A DNA stretch of 64,000 nt from Reticulitermes speratus (Eukaryota > Arthropoda > Insecta > Blattodea > Rhinotermitidae), in the NCBI GenBank assembly GCA_021186555.1, contig JAJKFL010000014.1, forward strand, positions 32,174,033 through 32,238,032. Reading direction: 5' to 3'. Positions within the stretch are counted from its first letter, which is position 1. Each line of letters starts with the position of its first letter. Positions 21,653-33,861 of the stretch are shown here, piece after piece. The position numbers were made by a program, and so were the translations under genes. The notes under the pieces are model-generated. The model saw only the letters and a list, made by a program, of their open reading frames with translations. It was not told where the DNA came from and did no database searches.

Positions 21653-22021
21653 AAATAAAATCTTTTCATTTAAAAGAGAGAGTTCAACAGTGATGTTACA
21701 AAGCAACTGGGAAGAACATATCAACACAAGGAGGTACGAACATCGGCGCGGAGAGTTAATTATGAAAATTTTAAAATACATACATGTTCATGTTGTTGAT
21801 ACAACTTCTGATAATTGTGCAGCATGTTATGTATCTTGCAGTACGTACGTTTATGTGTGGAAGTGTGCTGTATATAACATGATCTTTGTAGAGAACCAGG
21901 CGAGTCGAAGATTCACCCCTCTCCAGCCTATCTGAGCCAATGGGGTGGAAAGTTAACATGCGTAATTCTGTACAAAATTACCCTATATATAGCTTACAGC
22001 TGAAACAGAAGAACAGACAGT

Positions 22022-22410
22022 ATAGTCAGTTTGTTTGAGAAGAGGGCAGTGAAGAAAATATTTTGGTCTTAAGAGGGAGGAAAGACCCGGAGGCTAGAGA
22101 AAATTCCACAACGAAGAGATCTATAAGTTGTAATTTCCCAAATATTGTTAGGACGATAAAATCAAAACTGGTAGGATAAGCAGACATGTAGCGTGCAATT
22201 GACAGAGAGAGAAATGCATATACAATTTTGGTTTGTGAAAAGGAAACACTTCTAAGACCTAGGCTTGGATAAAGGATCATACAAAAATGGATCTTGAAGA
22301 AATAGAATGTAAGGATGTAAAATTGATTTCCTTGGCTCAGAATATGGCTCAGTGGCGGGATCTTGCATTAAAATGAAATTTGCTTCCATAAACTGCCAGA
22401 GTTTCACGAC
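22022..22410 (+). pseudogene. Non-LTR retrotransposon ORF2 C-terminal tail, longest copy
   Basis: Across three drifting frames one reads SLFEKRAVKKIF, then FGLKREERPGG, then RKFHNEEIYKL, then FPNIVRTIKSK, then RDHTKMDLEEIECKDVKLIS, then LAQNMAQWRDLALK followed by a stop. This order is a common C-terminal signature of insect LINE ORF2 proteins (after the RT, ending in a basic RPRRRW-type motif and a DRDRW-type motif). Frameshifts and stops (TAG near 22100, TAA near 22175) show it is dead. No RT domain is attached, as expected for 5' truncation. Confidence 0.7.
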
Positions 22411-24251
22411 TGTCTGGGAAATGACGAGGTTCTGAAAAAGGATTATATTCCATGGAGTTGTGTGGGTAGTTAATTCTGATTTATCGATGTATGGGGTTAT
22501 CTTAGACTCCAGAAATGAAAAAGAAGTTTCTGATTCAGTGTACTGATAATTAGCACAGTTTATTACTTGAACCTGACGTATTATGTTTTTCGAAAATGTT
22601 CTTTCAGCTGATGATAGTGGCCCGTGACATAATGTTTATCACGGACTGTGACATTCTATGTATTTAGAGTGTTCGTGTAGTAATAACATACAGGAAAGGT
22701 ATGAGTATGTATAGGCTATCTTATTTGTCTCAACTGTAGATCATAACCTGATTTTGATTTATTAAAAGTTGCCGTATCTAACACAGAGATTGTGTAGCGT
22801 GAAATAATAATCGAAGATGATTAAAAAAGATGAGGTTTTGGAAAGTGGAGTGATTCAAGACACTATTTTAACATTCGTCTAAGGATGCCGAAAAATCAGA
22901 TTATCCTATAACATTGTGGAAGCTCTAATCGCTTGCTTTACTGCTTCAGTTCTACAAAAATACCGCTGCACTAACTTACAAAAATCAGCGGACATTTCTT
23001 CACAAACTACGTACTACCTGAACATTTGTCAAGAACCACAACATCACGTAGTTAAACAGCGAAACTAGAGTTTACTGGTAGTAGCATTAATAATGTAGGG
23101 CTTGATGCCAATGTTTAATTCTGTACGTGAACGCAGGCGCGCCCTCGACGCAACCTGCTTGACTCCGTAGCCTGCCAAGTTATCAGCTCAGTGCGCGGCA
23201 GTTTCCTGAAGCCACTACATGGAGCAAGTTCTTGTTAACAAAAATAATTAAAAATATCGTGTGACATCACGTGTTCGATCCACTTACAGCAACAGGAAAG
23301 AAAAATGAAGCAAAGTTATTTCAACTACGTGTGTTCAAACGTGAAGAGGAAACGGGTATGTAATAAGAAAATGTGCTCAATGTAGTTGATTAAGGTGTCG
23401 AAACACACAAAACAAGCCACAGATGACACAATGAAGCCTATTATTTATCAGGTTAAAAAAATAATGTCAAATTCTTCTTATCTAAATTTTGGCTAAATTT
23501 AACTCCTTTCTTGCTAAGATTTTTCAAAGGGAAAACCCTGCAAGATATTTTGTGTATTTGCCTGGTAACTTACGGTTCCCACTGCTAGTATTGACAAATG
23601 TCTAATGCCGTAATTTGAGAGATGGCCTTATTTGTTTCGTGGAACTTGTATCATTACGAATTCATCACACTTGGGCAGCAAAGCGTAACACTATTAACGG
23701 GTTAATTTCCGACGACAAACATGTAATTTTAAACTTATTAGAGATGGCCATCAAAGTCGTAGTGCTGGTTATGAGTCATAAATGTATTTTACTGTCATAT
23801 GTAAATAAATTTTACTTTAAAGTTCAATGGTTACTCTACTACATGTTCAAAATATTAAACACTACACGTATCACTTTTCAGCACAGTGTATTTACGTGCT
23901 ACGTACGATGCGCATAACAACGCGCAGTTACTTCCCTAAGCAGAATTAAACGAATCATTTTATTGTAGTGGATACACACAGTGTTTCTTGTGAGAAAGAA
24001 AATCAATTTTTCATATAATTCAGATTGATATTAGTCTTCATAGAATTAATCTGATTTGCGTTATATAGAGCAAGGCAGGATATTTGGGTGTACCCACAGC
24101 GTAATATTTCTGACGCCTTCGCTTACTTCATATTCTTTGCTTACTTTTAACTCATAAGACTTACTGGAAAAGGTATTGGAAATAAGATTTGTTTTACTAT
24201 TCTATAGGCTTCAGACGATGGCGTATTATATTCAAATTAATTGACTTTATG
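22411..24251. other. No gene seen
   Basis: AT-rich, with a slightly GC-rich patch at 23130-23230. The ORF at 23615-23917 (100 codons) has no recognisable motif or splice context. Confidence 0.5.
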
Positions 24252-24255
24252 TAAG

Positions 24256-24413
24256 TTTAACACACTACTACGTTTCGGGGACAGGATTACTAATTTGCCT
24301 ATAATCCGTGTTTAATTAGGACGTAAATAATTATTATGTAATAACATTTGTTTTGGAAGACGCAAGGCTGAAGGAGAGGACCAATCCTGTCCCCGAATCG
24401 TAGTGTGTTTAAA
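24256..24413. repeat. Short foldback MITE
   Basis: TTTAACACACTACTACG then TTTCGGGGACAGGATT on the left pairs with AATCCTGTCCCCGA then ATCGTAGTGTGTTTAAA on the right, with a spacer of about 92 bp. Non-coding. The core GTTTCGGGGACAGG is related to the half-site near 26112 (ACGTTTCGGGACAGG). Confidence 0.7.
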
Positions 24414-25212
24414 ATTTGTAAATATACGATGGAGAAAGTCCATAATGCCAATGAATTCAGATAAAATTTGTTTTATTTTCTCTTCAAAGTAAGTTATAAA
24501 CATGATTTTCTAAGACAAGTATTTAGTAATATACTTTCGAGATACGCCCACAACCGGATGTAGGTTTCATGTTAAGCAGTAGTTAACATTGTATAATCTA
24601 CATAAAAATTAAAAGTATGCAACAATATATCGTAGACATTTCAAACAACTTATCGTACGTAATCAAAACAGTTTCGTCAATTCTCAAGTTGCTCCATGCG
24701 TACAAAAGGGCGGACGAACGTAAGGAAGCAGTCATTTTAATGGGCGTCCAGCAGGAATCAGAATGCTCTTTAAACCTGAAACTGTTTCATTATGACAATG
24801 AACAGATATTAAGAAAAACTGACCGGGCGTTTATTTTTTTTAGGTTTGTTGACAGGAAAGTACGAGTTTACAATTTACACAAAAATAAACCTACACAGAA
24901 GAATCATAGTATTAAATATTCTCTTCATAGACGTATGATTTTTATCATTAGTGCGTTTGTAAATATTATACACAGACATCTCCTAGGCACAAGGTAGGTC
25001 TTCCGTGAAACATAACATGTTACATTATTAGCTGATACAACAAACAAAGTAGGGTGCTATAGAAAGACAAACCATTATAAAAGAAACACTCATATATTTA
25101 CTGAAAATGGCGACCTTTCCAATTACCAATTTAGGAATCCTATTCCCTTTGCGTTGATCAAATCAGTTATCAAGTACGAGGACCGAATAAAACGTATTTT
25201 AAATGTTATGTG
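24414..25212. other. No gene seen; one 126-codon ORF of doubtful value
   Basis: The ORF at 24617-24997 (+) encodes a basic peptide starting MQQYIVDISNNLSYVIKTVS. It has no domain I recognise, AT-rich composition like its surroundings, and no splice or promoter support. Confidence 0.4.
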
Positions 25213-25483
25213 TTCGTATACTTGCTACACTATTATATGTTTCGGCCAAATTATACGTCGATTATCAGGTAGTCTACAAATCCATATAAAGAATGTGTGA
25301 CCTAGGACGAAGGATCTCCTATCACAAACAGTGAGTATGTTCTTATAAAATTACGTTGTATTCGCTGTTTTTAATAGGAGATCACTCGTCCTAGGTCACA
25401 CTTTCTTTATACGGATTTGTAGACTACCTGATGACGGCCGTACAATTTGGTCGAAACATGTGGTAGTGTAGTAAATATACGAA
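25213..25483. repeat. Foldback MITE, arms ~112 bp
   Basis: The left arm TTCGTATACTTGCTACAC ... ATGTTTCGGCCAAATTATAC ... GGTAGTCTACAAATCC pairs with the right arm GGATTTGTAGACTACC ... GTACAATTTGGTCGAAACAT ... GTGTAGTAAATATACGAA. ATCAGGTAGTC and GACCTAGGACGA are conserved between arms. The loop is about 45 bp. Non-autonomous element of unknown superfamily. Confidence 0.8.
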
Positions 25484-25559
25484 AATATATAACTTCACGT
25501 GTACCTTGCTCTCAAGAAAAGATAATCTGGCAATATTGTGACTTTTACTACATAAAACA

Positions 25560-25775
25560 GTGTAGCCGCATGGGAGGGAAGACAGATATGTACAGAGCTT
25601 TGATGGGACAACCTGAAAGAAATAGACCACTCTGAAGACTAGGCGTATATTATAGGATAATATTAACATTGATCTTACAGAAATGGTTTGAGAGGGTGTG
25701 AACAGGATTAATCTTGCTTAGAGATGAGTGGCGAACTGTTGTACATACAAACGGCAATTAACTTATCTATGTTTA
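25560..25775 (+). pseudogene. LINE ORF2 C-terminal tail, decayed copy
   Basis: SRMGGKTDMYRALMGQPERN then RPL, and in shifted frames DNINIDLTEMV, NRINLA and RDEWRTVVHT, parallels the tail at 22022-22410 and 34890-35110. Stops and two frame changes occur in about 200 bp. No RT is attached. Confidence 0.6.
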
Positions 25776-26741
25776 TGTATATTCATATGAAAATGTACGG
25801 AATGAATAATATCAAGGCATTTAACTTCTAAGCTCCATAAATATACTAACATTCTTGCTGATCCGGGAAACTAATAGGTTCCCAGGCATTTACTTAGATA
25901 ATGTATGAAATAATAACTTTTAAGGTGTAATTGATATGTCATCTAACATCTTCTTAATTTGGAACACGCCCAACACGTATTAAAGGTAAAGTTACGTTTC
26001 AATTCAAAACACACGTCTCGTACTTCTATGATTTATCGCAGAGTTTATGTTCGAGTTAGTAACAGTGTTGACTGTAGGCTTAACGAAGTTACAGGGAACG
26101 TGACCAATTTACGTTTCGGGACAGGTTCATATTTACATGTCCCCAGGCACAAAACCCTTTAAATTAAAAAGTCAAATTGTTAAAAATGCTCGTACATTTC
26201 GTCATAGATTTATAACCTCAGAAACTGGAATAAATTCTGGAAAGACAACTACGATTATGTTAAAAAATTAAACTTTACAGAATAACAAATAGGCAAGAAG
26301 CGGTGCTGCTATCTGGAAAGGATATTCTGGCAAAGTAGGAAACTGAAATACCAACTCATAGATTTCGGTTTTATTATAAGAAACGTACAGGCTTAGCCCA
26401 CCTTAGTCCCATCCTTATAACTACTTCAGAAGAAGTAATTTGACCACGTATGTTAGCATTAACATTCTCTTGATTGTTACAAATATTTTAATTTTTGCAT
26501 GTAACACATCACGGAGCTGTAATTCGTAAGCACGGTATTCATATGAAATGCATGGTATGTCACAACATATCTGCCAAAGAGCGACGGATTTGAGGTTGCA
26601 AATAGTGGCAATGCATTGCTCTCAGCTGTGGTATGAGGGATAACATCACACGTAATCGGATTACTGAATAGCTGGGCAGTGTCGCTTTGGGTTTGTGGAC
26701 AGGCATTGGCAGGACTATCAAAGCTGGAGAAAAAGAGTACA
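25776..26741. other. No gene seen
   Basis: AT-rich. A half-site ACGTTTCGGGACAGG at about 26112 is similar to the arms of the foldbacks. No supported ORF. Confidence 0.5.
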
Positions 26742-27040
26742 GGGTAAAAAGGTAAAGTTGTCCCTCTGCTCAGTTAAGCTCTACACCATGAAGATGTAGG
26801 GGGACTGAGGTATGTATAAAAGTGTTCTTAATCTCTGCACTCAACGAAACTGAGTGGACAGCTTCACGTACTGGTCGTTTCACTCGGGGACGGAGCCTCC
26901 GGGAACCACTGCAGAGGACGATGAATTGGCCCGAGACCTGGTCCAAACACTGTTAGCCAGGCAGAAATCTGTCCTACCGATTTTTCGGTCGTCCACTCCA
27001 AGCACTACTCATTATACTAACTGAGCTACTCTGACTGTAA
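26742..27040 (-). mobile_element. tRNA-derived SINE, near full length
   Basis: On the minus strand it starts with AGAGTAGCTCAGTTAGTATA, a good box A, and a tRNA-like head. It ends in an ACTTTACCTTTTTACC tail (plus strand GGTAAAAAGGTAAAG). The body contains TACATACCTCAGTCCCCCTA, comparable to the TATACCTCCACTCCCC part of family A, so it is probably the same or a sister family with a different head. Confidence 0.65.
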
Positions 27041-27351
27041 GTAGGTCAAGTTTTACGCATTCTTGACTGCAGGGTTACAAGGAGGTAAACCACCAGCTTA
27101 ATGCCCGGGCCATTTTACTGTCGGCAGTAATTAAAAAATTGAAAGTACTTGTCAATTTAATGCTCCCCGATTTCAGAATAAATATTGCTTTTATGGTTCC
27201 CAGGATTCGCCAGTTTTTATTCTTGCAAGAGCAGCATGTAGAAGAAGACGGGTGGAATAATACGGACACGCAACAACCAAAGTAATAGAAGAACAAATTT
27301 GTCCCACAAGGAGGCTGGTTGAGCAACAAAACTGGACCGGATGCTGCAGGA

Positions 27352-27606
27352 CAATAGTTCTTAATCTTAACTGCAGCTCACAAACCTTTGGTTCTCAAAC
27401 ACTATGTTCGTAAACCCTTATAGAAATCTTTAAAATAGGCCAGTTTATAACCTAAGTTATAGCACAACTATAAAATTAAAGGTACATAACTAAATATTTG
27501 TTTTAATTTTACACTGAAATTAAAAGAATTGGCATGTCTCGCACCACCAGAAAAGAGTACCTTTCACTCCTAGCGGCTGCTTGCACTCCAAGGTTGAAAA
27601 CCACTG
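27352..27606. mobile_element. hAT-type MITE
   Basis: The left end CAATAGTTCTTAATCTTAAC and the right end, reversed, CAGTGGTTTTCAACCTTGGA resemble each other and the CAGTGGTTCTCAA terminus common in hAT elements. Flanking 8-mers CTGCAGGA and CCGTCGGA match at five of eight positions, so a decayed target duplication is possible. About 255 bp, no coding sequence. Confidence 0.55.
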
Positions 27607-28814
27607 CCGTCGGAAATGAAAAGTTTCTTTTTCTCCTGGAAGCTGATTCCGGTTACCTGGTCGAAAAGCCCGTAGCATAAACACTACAATGACTGAGATA
27701 TTTCACCCCTTCTAAATATTTTGAAATATTAGAAAGGCCTAACTAAGGAAGTCACTCTCTACGGCGATTCAAATACCGGATGTCAGATTTGTGTATCATA
27801 TAACAGACAAACTGCCTTCTGTATCAACAGTACAGTACAGTAGAGTGTAGATGCAAATTTGTTTGAAATGGTCCAAATTAGATAACAATGTAGAACTCAT
27901 GTGGTGATGGACTAAGACTTAAAAGAACAGTCTTGTTATAAAGTAAGTTTTCATCATAAAATTACTTAATGAGCTACGGATTAGAGTTTCAATTGATGAA
28001 GTCTGAGAAGGCTTTATTGTGCGGGTTTAGGTGTTTGGACAATTCTACAAGGTGCGTATTAAAACCATAACCGTCGTCCAACTCCACGCATAAAAATTCG
28101 AGAGTCGCTAAAATTATTTTCATGAAAATTTATGCCTCTGACAACAATTTGTGGAACAAAATGTCTTTACCAGTTGTAGCAGAGCTCATAACATTTTCTT
28201 TTACGCAAGACTGACAATTGCAACGACCGCTTACATCGAGAACTACACGCGTTATTGCGCGCATCTCGACCTATGTGAATAAATACCGTACTTTTCAAAT
28301 TGACTCATACAGTGTAACGAAGAAAAACAAGAATTCCAAGCAAAGCTACTGGATGACCTATAAGGTGGCCGGTCTAACTGCTTGTAACTTTTTACAAATG
28401 TAGGGGCAAATTTAAATTTTTTGAAGAACAGAAAAACACGTGTGAGAAGAAGAGTTTTGTTTTTTTTGTTGAAAGTTTTGCATGAATTGTGCTTCAAAAT
28501 TACGTCAAATACATGGCAGTTGGGGATGTGTTTACCGTTACACAAAATGCGATCCAGATATAAGGGTCTTGAATGTGTGGGACTCAAAGCATTCAATTCG
28601 ACGGTATCGTAGTGGACATGAACAATTTCGCCGAAAGCTACGTTTCACAAGTAGGATTACCAACTCTCAGAGCAGTTAAGCTGGGGCTGAATCATATCTG
28701 TAGTGCAAAATTCGTAATTAATACAATGTGACCACCGCCTACTACATGAAGAAGGCATTCATATTAGAGACCTACAGAAAAGCAGAAAGGGTGAAAGAGA
28801 GAGAAAAAGACAGG
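27607..28814. other. No gene seen
   Basis: Unique-looking AT-rich sequence. ORFs at 28218-28679 overlap on both strands and have no recognisable features. Confidence 0.5.
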
Positions 28815-29322
28815 CAATGTACGTACAAACGTAATATTGAGGCGCTTTCACGTAACCGTTGTTCCCTTGGAAAAGCAGTAAGTATTACATATTCAGAATG
28901 TGTGTCTGTAGCCTTAGTAACCCAGTAAGCAATGTGCATACGCTGTATTATATTTCCAACTGTGGTCTGTCTGGCTGTACCATATTTTTCCACATTATGT
29001 CACAAACGGCAAGATTTTCTGAAAAAGTTATTGTACATAAAATGCGTGTTTTCAATTTCTCTACAACTCTGAAATATTTCTCATTTTAAGAAGAAGTCGG
29101 CGAGATATTATCATAAATGTACACAAGTCTTCATGTAAAGTACCAGTTATTATTGTCGTATTTTAACGAAACTTTAATTTGCTCGACAAATTTTCGAAAA
29201 ATACTCAAATAACAAATTTTATGAAAAGCCGTCCAGTAGGAGTCGAGTTGTTCCATGCGGACGGACAGACAGACATTACGAAGCTAATAGTCACTTTTCG
29301 CAATTTTGCAAACGCTCCTAAA
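28815..29322 (-). repeat. Dispersed ~0.5-kb repeat, copy 3 (reversed)
   Basis: The reverse complement aligns through its length with 11907-12455 and 47648-48180. Shared stretches include AAAATTGCGAAAAGTGACTA, the GTCTGTCTGTCCGTCCGCAT patch, and AAAATACTCAGAAT-like segments. The right edge reads GCAAACGCTCCTAAAA, matching the start of the other copies. Confidence 0.75.
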
Positions 29323-29348
29323 AACCTCAACATTTATTTGTTTAGAGC

Positions 29349-29527
29349 TTGGGTGTCCAAACGTTTTACGACAAAGGGCCACACCTGTCATTGTGGATAG
29401 GTCCGCGGGCCGCACGTCAAAAGATAACAATAAATGATATACCTAACCGCCTAAATTATTGTGTAATTTTTATAGTATATATGTAATGTACAAATGTGGC
29501 TGCGGGCCGCGGGTTGGAGACCCATGG
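29349..29527. mobile_element. hAT-type MITE with exact 8-bp target duplication
   Basis: TTTAGAGC occurs at 29341-29348 and 29528-29535. The 179-bp insert begins TTGGGTGTCCAAACG and ends, reversed, CCATGGGTCTCCAACCCGCG. A GGCCGCGGGCCGCA-like core lies near both ends. An 8-bp duplication and GGGTSTCCAA-type termini are characteristic of hAT MITEs. Non-coding. Confidence 0.85.
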
Positions 29528-29594
29528 TTTAGAGCGTAATATTTGAGATCCTCACAGCGGTGTAAATTAAGGTTATACCTATGGTACTGTAGGA

Positions 29595-29974
29595 TGTGAC
29601 GACATGTAGACTGGTAGATAAGTACAAACGTTTGGAGGAAACTATTACGTCCAGCTTCACGGTAGAAAGTATCCTATCTTGAAGAGGGAGGCAGCAAATT
29701 CTTCCGAAGTATTTGTATCTCTTTATACGACTACAGTAAGTCAAATCCAGGAGGGCTGTACACTTATACAAACCACAATAATCAGTAGTGATAAGTGTGC
29801 GATTTGCAGTTTCCACCGCGGCGAATGAGCAGATGGTGAGTTACGGCACCGTTTGGTAGGTGATTAATACTGTTGTGGGGGAAATTTCTGACTCCATTTT
29901 TTGGGTGTCCTGAAGGTGGCCGCTGCAGGTTCTTCCGACATATTGGTAACAACCTACCAGACTAAACGGTCACA
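29595..29974. repeat. Foldback MITE of the GTACCAACGTTTCGG family
   Basis: The left arm TGTGACGACATGTAGACTGG ... AGTACAAACGTTTGGAGGAA pairs with the right arm TTCTTCCGACATATTGGTAAC ... CCAGACTAAACGGTCACA. A second internal motif, CTTGAAGAGGGAGGCAGC (29678-29695), resembles CTGAAGGTGGCC at 29912. The ORF at 29529-29816 (minus) is a by-product. Confidence 0.65.
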
Positions 29975-29979
29975 TAACA

Positions 29980-31650
29980 CGGAAGAACACAACGTGAAGA
30001 TTAAAGGATGTCTTCTCTCGCAACGCAAGTAAATTACAAATGCCTTCGTTGTTATGTTCATATCTCACTTGTCTACTAGACAACCAGTAAAGCCTACAGA
30101 AATACATTGTGCAGAACCATAAAATATTTTTTCCTTTATCTTGTTAAATATTTATCACGTAAAAAACTTGAAACCCAGAGTTACTGCAATTAATGAGATA
30201 TACATTTTACGTCACGTAGCAGTTCCTTTTTTTTTTTTTTAAGGAGATGAGTTTCTGTGAAACGCCGCTCATTTTTACTTCATATGTATAGGCTTATATG
30301 AAAGTAAGGGGCGACATTTCATACGTAAATATTAAATTGAAACTAGAAGGCTTAATTAAATTACGTTTGTTGACCTTTTTAAATACACCGCTTGCATCTC
30401 ACTTTTAACTTATCACAGTCATCACCATAAAAGGTTACTATGCCTCCTTCACAATCCGATACATGGTTTTATGTTCCACTTGCATATGTGTGATGATCTC
30501 ACACGTATTACGTCACACTACGAGTTCTTAGGGGCAGCTGACGAGAATGTGACACACGTCTTCTGGACTGACCTTGCGTGAGGCAGGTTGTGACAAGTTA
30601 TACATACCTATATGTTTTTACACACGTAACCAAAGGTAAAATTTTGTATGCATTGTCAGATATCTGTTTATAAACTATAAATTAAGACCTGCAAAGCACA
30701 AAGAAATTCCTAGATATGTATTTAGTGTGTGAAACCTGTCAGCGCAAAGTGCTTTTAAAAGCGTTTTTATCAATAAGTTATGTAACCATCACGTTTCATT
30801 GCAGAGCTTGTAAGTACAGCATGGAATGGAATTAGGACATTTTAAAACTTACGAGTAGGTGTGGTCTGGTGAAGATGCTTATGGTCTGTTTGAAGATAAC
30901 ATCCCGTTACTTGCTTACAGAGGCTGATGAAGAACACGAAGTATTTAAGTCATGATAATTTATAACTCTTCCAAAATTTCAACGGAGTACATGCCGAATG
31001 TACCTTTATACAGCCTTAAATTTTGCACTGTCCGTTTATTTTTTGTCACTGTTTATTAAAATAAAACTAAATACAACTATTAGGTTATATACACCTTGCT
31101 ATTTTATATCACAGTAAATATTTTTTTGACAAGTATTGGTTCATACGGCGTCATAATCAGGGAGACAAATACAAGGGAATATATATATATATAATATATA
31201 TATATGACTTGACAATGATATTGGACAGCACTATATATGCGTCTCTTTGTACACAAATATAGCGGCATCAGATACAGTTTATGTTCACAGTTTTTTGTTG
31301 TTGAATATTAACATGTATGAATATAATATATTAATGATTAAAACTGAAGATTAAAATCTTGTGTAATATATATTAAATTGTCGCATATACGATATATATA
31401 CATATGGCAGTAGAAGTCAGCATTTGATTTTGCACCCAAACATCTGTCGGTTGTCGTCAATCGTTTTTGCTTAAGATTTCCATTTACAAATTTATTAAAT
31501 TATTGGAAGTATTAGAACAAGAGATTAACCTCTACACCGAACTATTCGGTTTAGAAAATTGTAGCTTATTAGACAAAAACAGAAGGACAGACAGAAATAT
31601 GAAGAGGTTGGTGTTTGGATAAACAAACAGATCTAAATACACAATCAATT
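29980..31650. other. No gene seen
   Basis: AT-rich. It has a T-run at about 30227-30240 and a TATATA tract at 31179-31204. No convincing ORF. Confidence 0.55.
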
Positions 31651-31654
31651 TAAC

Positions 31655-31716
31655 AGCTTTTATTTTAACCAACTCATGTACTAGTTGTAGTGCATGAGTT
31701 GGTTAAAATAAAAGCT
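31655..31716. repeat. Perfect 24-bp palindromic hairpin
   Basis: AGCTTTTATTTTAACCAACT then CATG is followed by a loop of about 13 bases and the exact inverse. No T-run or gene nearby gives it a terminator role. Most likely the core of a small foldback element. Confidence 0.8.
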
Positions 31717-31719
31717 ATT

Positions 31720-32415
31720 ATATAAGACAGAATGCACGGTGAACATAATGTGAAATACGCAATCAATTTATTTTACATTTAATACGTACCGACACCATTC
31801 ACGCGGGGTTTCGGCACTACAGGGAGCACGTTCCCTGTTTCTGACTTGCCTGTTACTCGATATTTTAACCAGAAATTCTGAGATCTGTCCATGATATATT
31901 TCTGTCGTTTTAGGAGCAGTACATAAGGCAGGTGGAAAAGTAGTAGTCTGTGGTAGTTGGGAATTTGTTTGTCTTCATCTCTTGCTGCCTGTAGGACTTA
32001 AACAATGCACTTTTCGCCAGAACAGTGGGAAGTTGGCCAGATGATGTGTTGTGTGGCAGAGAACTTGTACTTCTAAATAACTATTTCGCCTTTTGCTGTG
32101 TGAAGTCCAAGCAAGTACAACAATGTTTCTAATAGTAGATTCCATAGTTGAGGAGCAAGAAAGAATTTCAGGAACTTGTGTTAAAATGTTTTATTTCTAC
32201 AGACACACCATGGACAGCCTTCCCTTTGCTTGTTCCAATGACACAGTCATGATGAAAGTACAGTATGATCTTTAGGACGAGTCAAGAAGTTTCTGGTACC
32301 TACATTGTTCTCTGTTCAGGTTTGTCGGATTGCTGGTAGCCCTGCTACAGAAGGCGGTTGTAACGACTGATTCAAGCGATGTTTGTGGAAAAGAAGTGAA
32401 TGTACAGATATGTAG
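31720..32415. other. No gene seen
   Basis: Mixed sequence without supported coding regions. The ORF at 32093-32275 is short and featureless. Confidence 0.5.
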
Positions 32416-32700
32416 TCAGACAAGCAGATAGGTAGGTAGACAGATGGATAGATATAGATAAGAGTAGATAAATAGATAGATATAGATACGAGTAGATAGG
32501 CAGATAGATAGATAAATAGGTAGATTATATATATATATATATATAATATGCGAATGGTTAGGTAGATAGACAGGTACATACATAGATACATAGATTCATA
32601 GATAAAGATGCGAGTAGATATGTAGATAGATAGATGGATGGATAGGTAAATAGACAGAGGTGGAGAAATAAGTTAGTGGATGCAGAGGTAGATAATATAG
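32416..32700. repeat. GATA/TAGA-rich microsatellite region
   Basis: Interrupted TAGATAGA, TAGGTAGA and GATAGATA units, with an embedded (AT)n at 32527-32547. The minus-strand periodic ORF (32316-32591, rich in IYLSIYL) is a by-product. Confidence 0.9.
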
Positions 32701-33533
32701 ACCTAACTTACACACAGAAAAATTTATAGGTTTTATGATATACAATTTATTTCACAGTTAAATTTATTTACATGATACAACTCTTTCTTTATCTACGTTC
32801 CTTAACATTCCATTACTTAATGACTGTCTATGTATACAGAACGGTAGTCATAACAGCTCATATGGACAGCGTAATCATGTAATCACATAAGTATAAGAGT
32901 AAGCAAATACTCAAATGCCAGTTAGCGGTTACTAATGGCGACCTCTCACCTTTGGCCTCCTGCACTGTCAGTTACAGCCGTACTCTCAAAGAAACCTGTT
33001 ACATGCTGAACGGGTCGCGACACACGCCTTCGTCAAAAGGGTCTTTAACTAGAGGGAATTATGTATTATTATTGGGTTTTGCCAACATGAGACCCACCTT
33101 AAAGTGCGTGTTTCTATTCAGACAATAATTACGGGTTTCACCGTGTTTAATTAAATTAAAATACAAGAATATGGAAGTATTTAATTTCAAAACGAATAAA
33201 TCATTCTATGATTCAAGTACGTGTAAGGAAGTGTCGTTTCTGCTAGCATTAAACCCAACATGTAGCCCTACGCCTCCTCATATGTTCAGGTCACTGACTG
33301 TTACTACTCCAGCAGTTAGCAGTAAACACTGAGGTGTAAGAAATGGGGAAGAGATTGTCCATATTAGATACAAATACATATTAAAGTGCCATAAATATGC
33401 AGAATGTCTGCATATTTATGGCTTCAGTCTGGCCCTCCCTTCTGTCTATATTGACTACCCTTATTAGTATCGCAAAATAACTAAGCCTTGGTTAATACAA
33501 GAGCCAATATGATGACATACCGAATATCAAAAC
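32701..33533. other. No gene seen; 16-bp-arm palindrome at 33388-33422
   Basis: GCCATAAATATGCAGA, then ATG, then the exact inverse forms a short perfect hairpin. Otherwise AT-rich sequence with no supported gene. Confidence 0.6.
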
Positions 33534-33861
33534 ATGGTACAACAACACTTCCATTACGAAGTGTGGTCACAGCTGGATGACGATCTTCCTAATAAATGGA
33601 ATGGACATGGGGATTCTATAAAATTGCTCTCGAGACCATCAGACATCACACCCACGAATTTCTTCTTCTATGGGGTTATTAGGGACAACGTCTATGTCCC
33701 TCCACTGGCGACATCAGAAAAGCTCGAGATATTTATCACAGGGGCCTGAGCAAAAACTGATCACGACGTTCTACATAACGTGTGTCAGGAGGATGAATAT
33801 CGGTCTGACATTGCTCGAGCCTCTAGTGGCGTTAACTGTATTATTTTCCATAAAATTTTAT
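33534..33861 (+). pseudogene. mariner-like transposase C-terminal fragment
   Basis: QHFHYEVWSQLDDDLPNKWN, then SRPSDITPTNFFFYGVIRDN, then DHDVLHNV and IARASSGVN, up to a TGA at 33859, parallels the C-terminus of the DD41D-type transposase at 53358-54390 (SPDITPLDFFLWGYVKDRIY). The last catalytic aspartate is replaced by Asn (PTNFFF), the QDGAPPH motif is degraded to QHFHY, and an in-frame TGA occurs at about 33748. Old and dead. Confidence 0.75.

Noticed and set aside
24617..24997. 126-codon plus-strand ORF
   Set aside because: AT-rich like its surroundings, no recognisable domain, no homologous block elsewhere in the window.
27075..27329. ORFs on both strands near the hAT MITE
   Set aside because: The plus-strand reading KVLVNLMLPDFRINIAFMVP looked protein-like, but there is no start, splice signal or family match.
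31655..31716. Transcription terminator hairpin
   Set aside because: No bacterial-type context, no T-tract and no adjacent gene.
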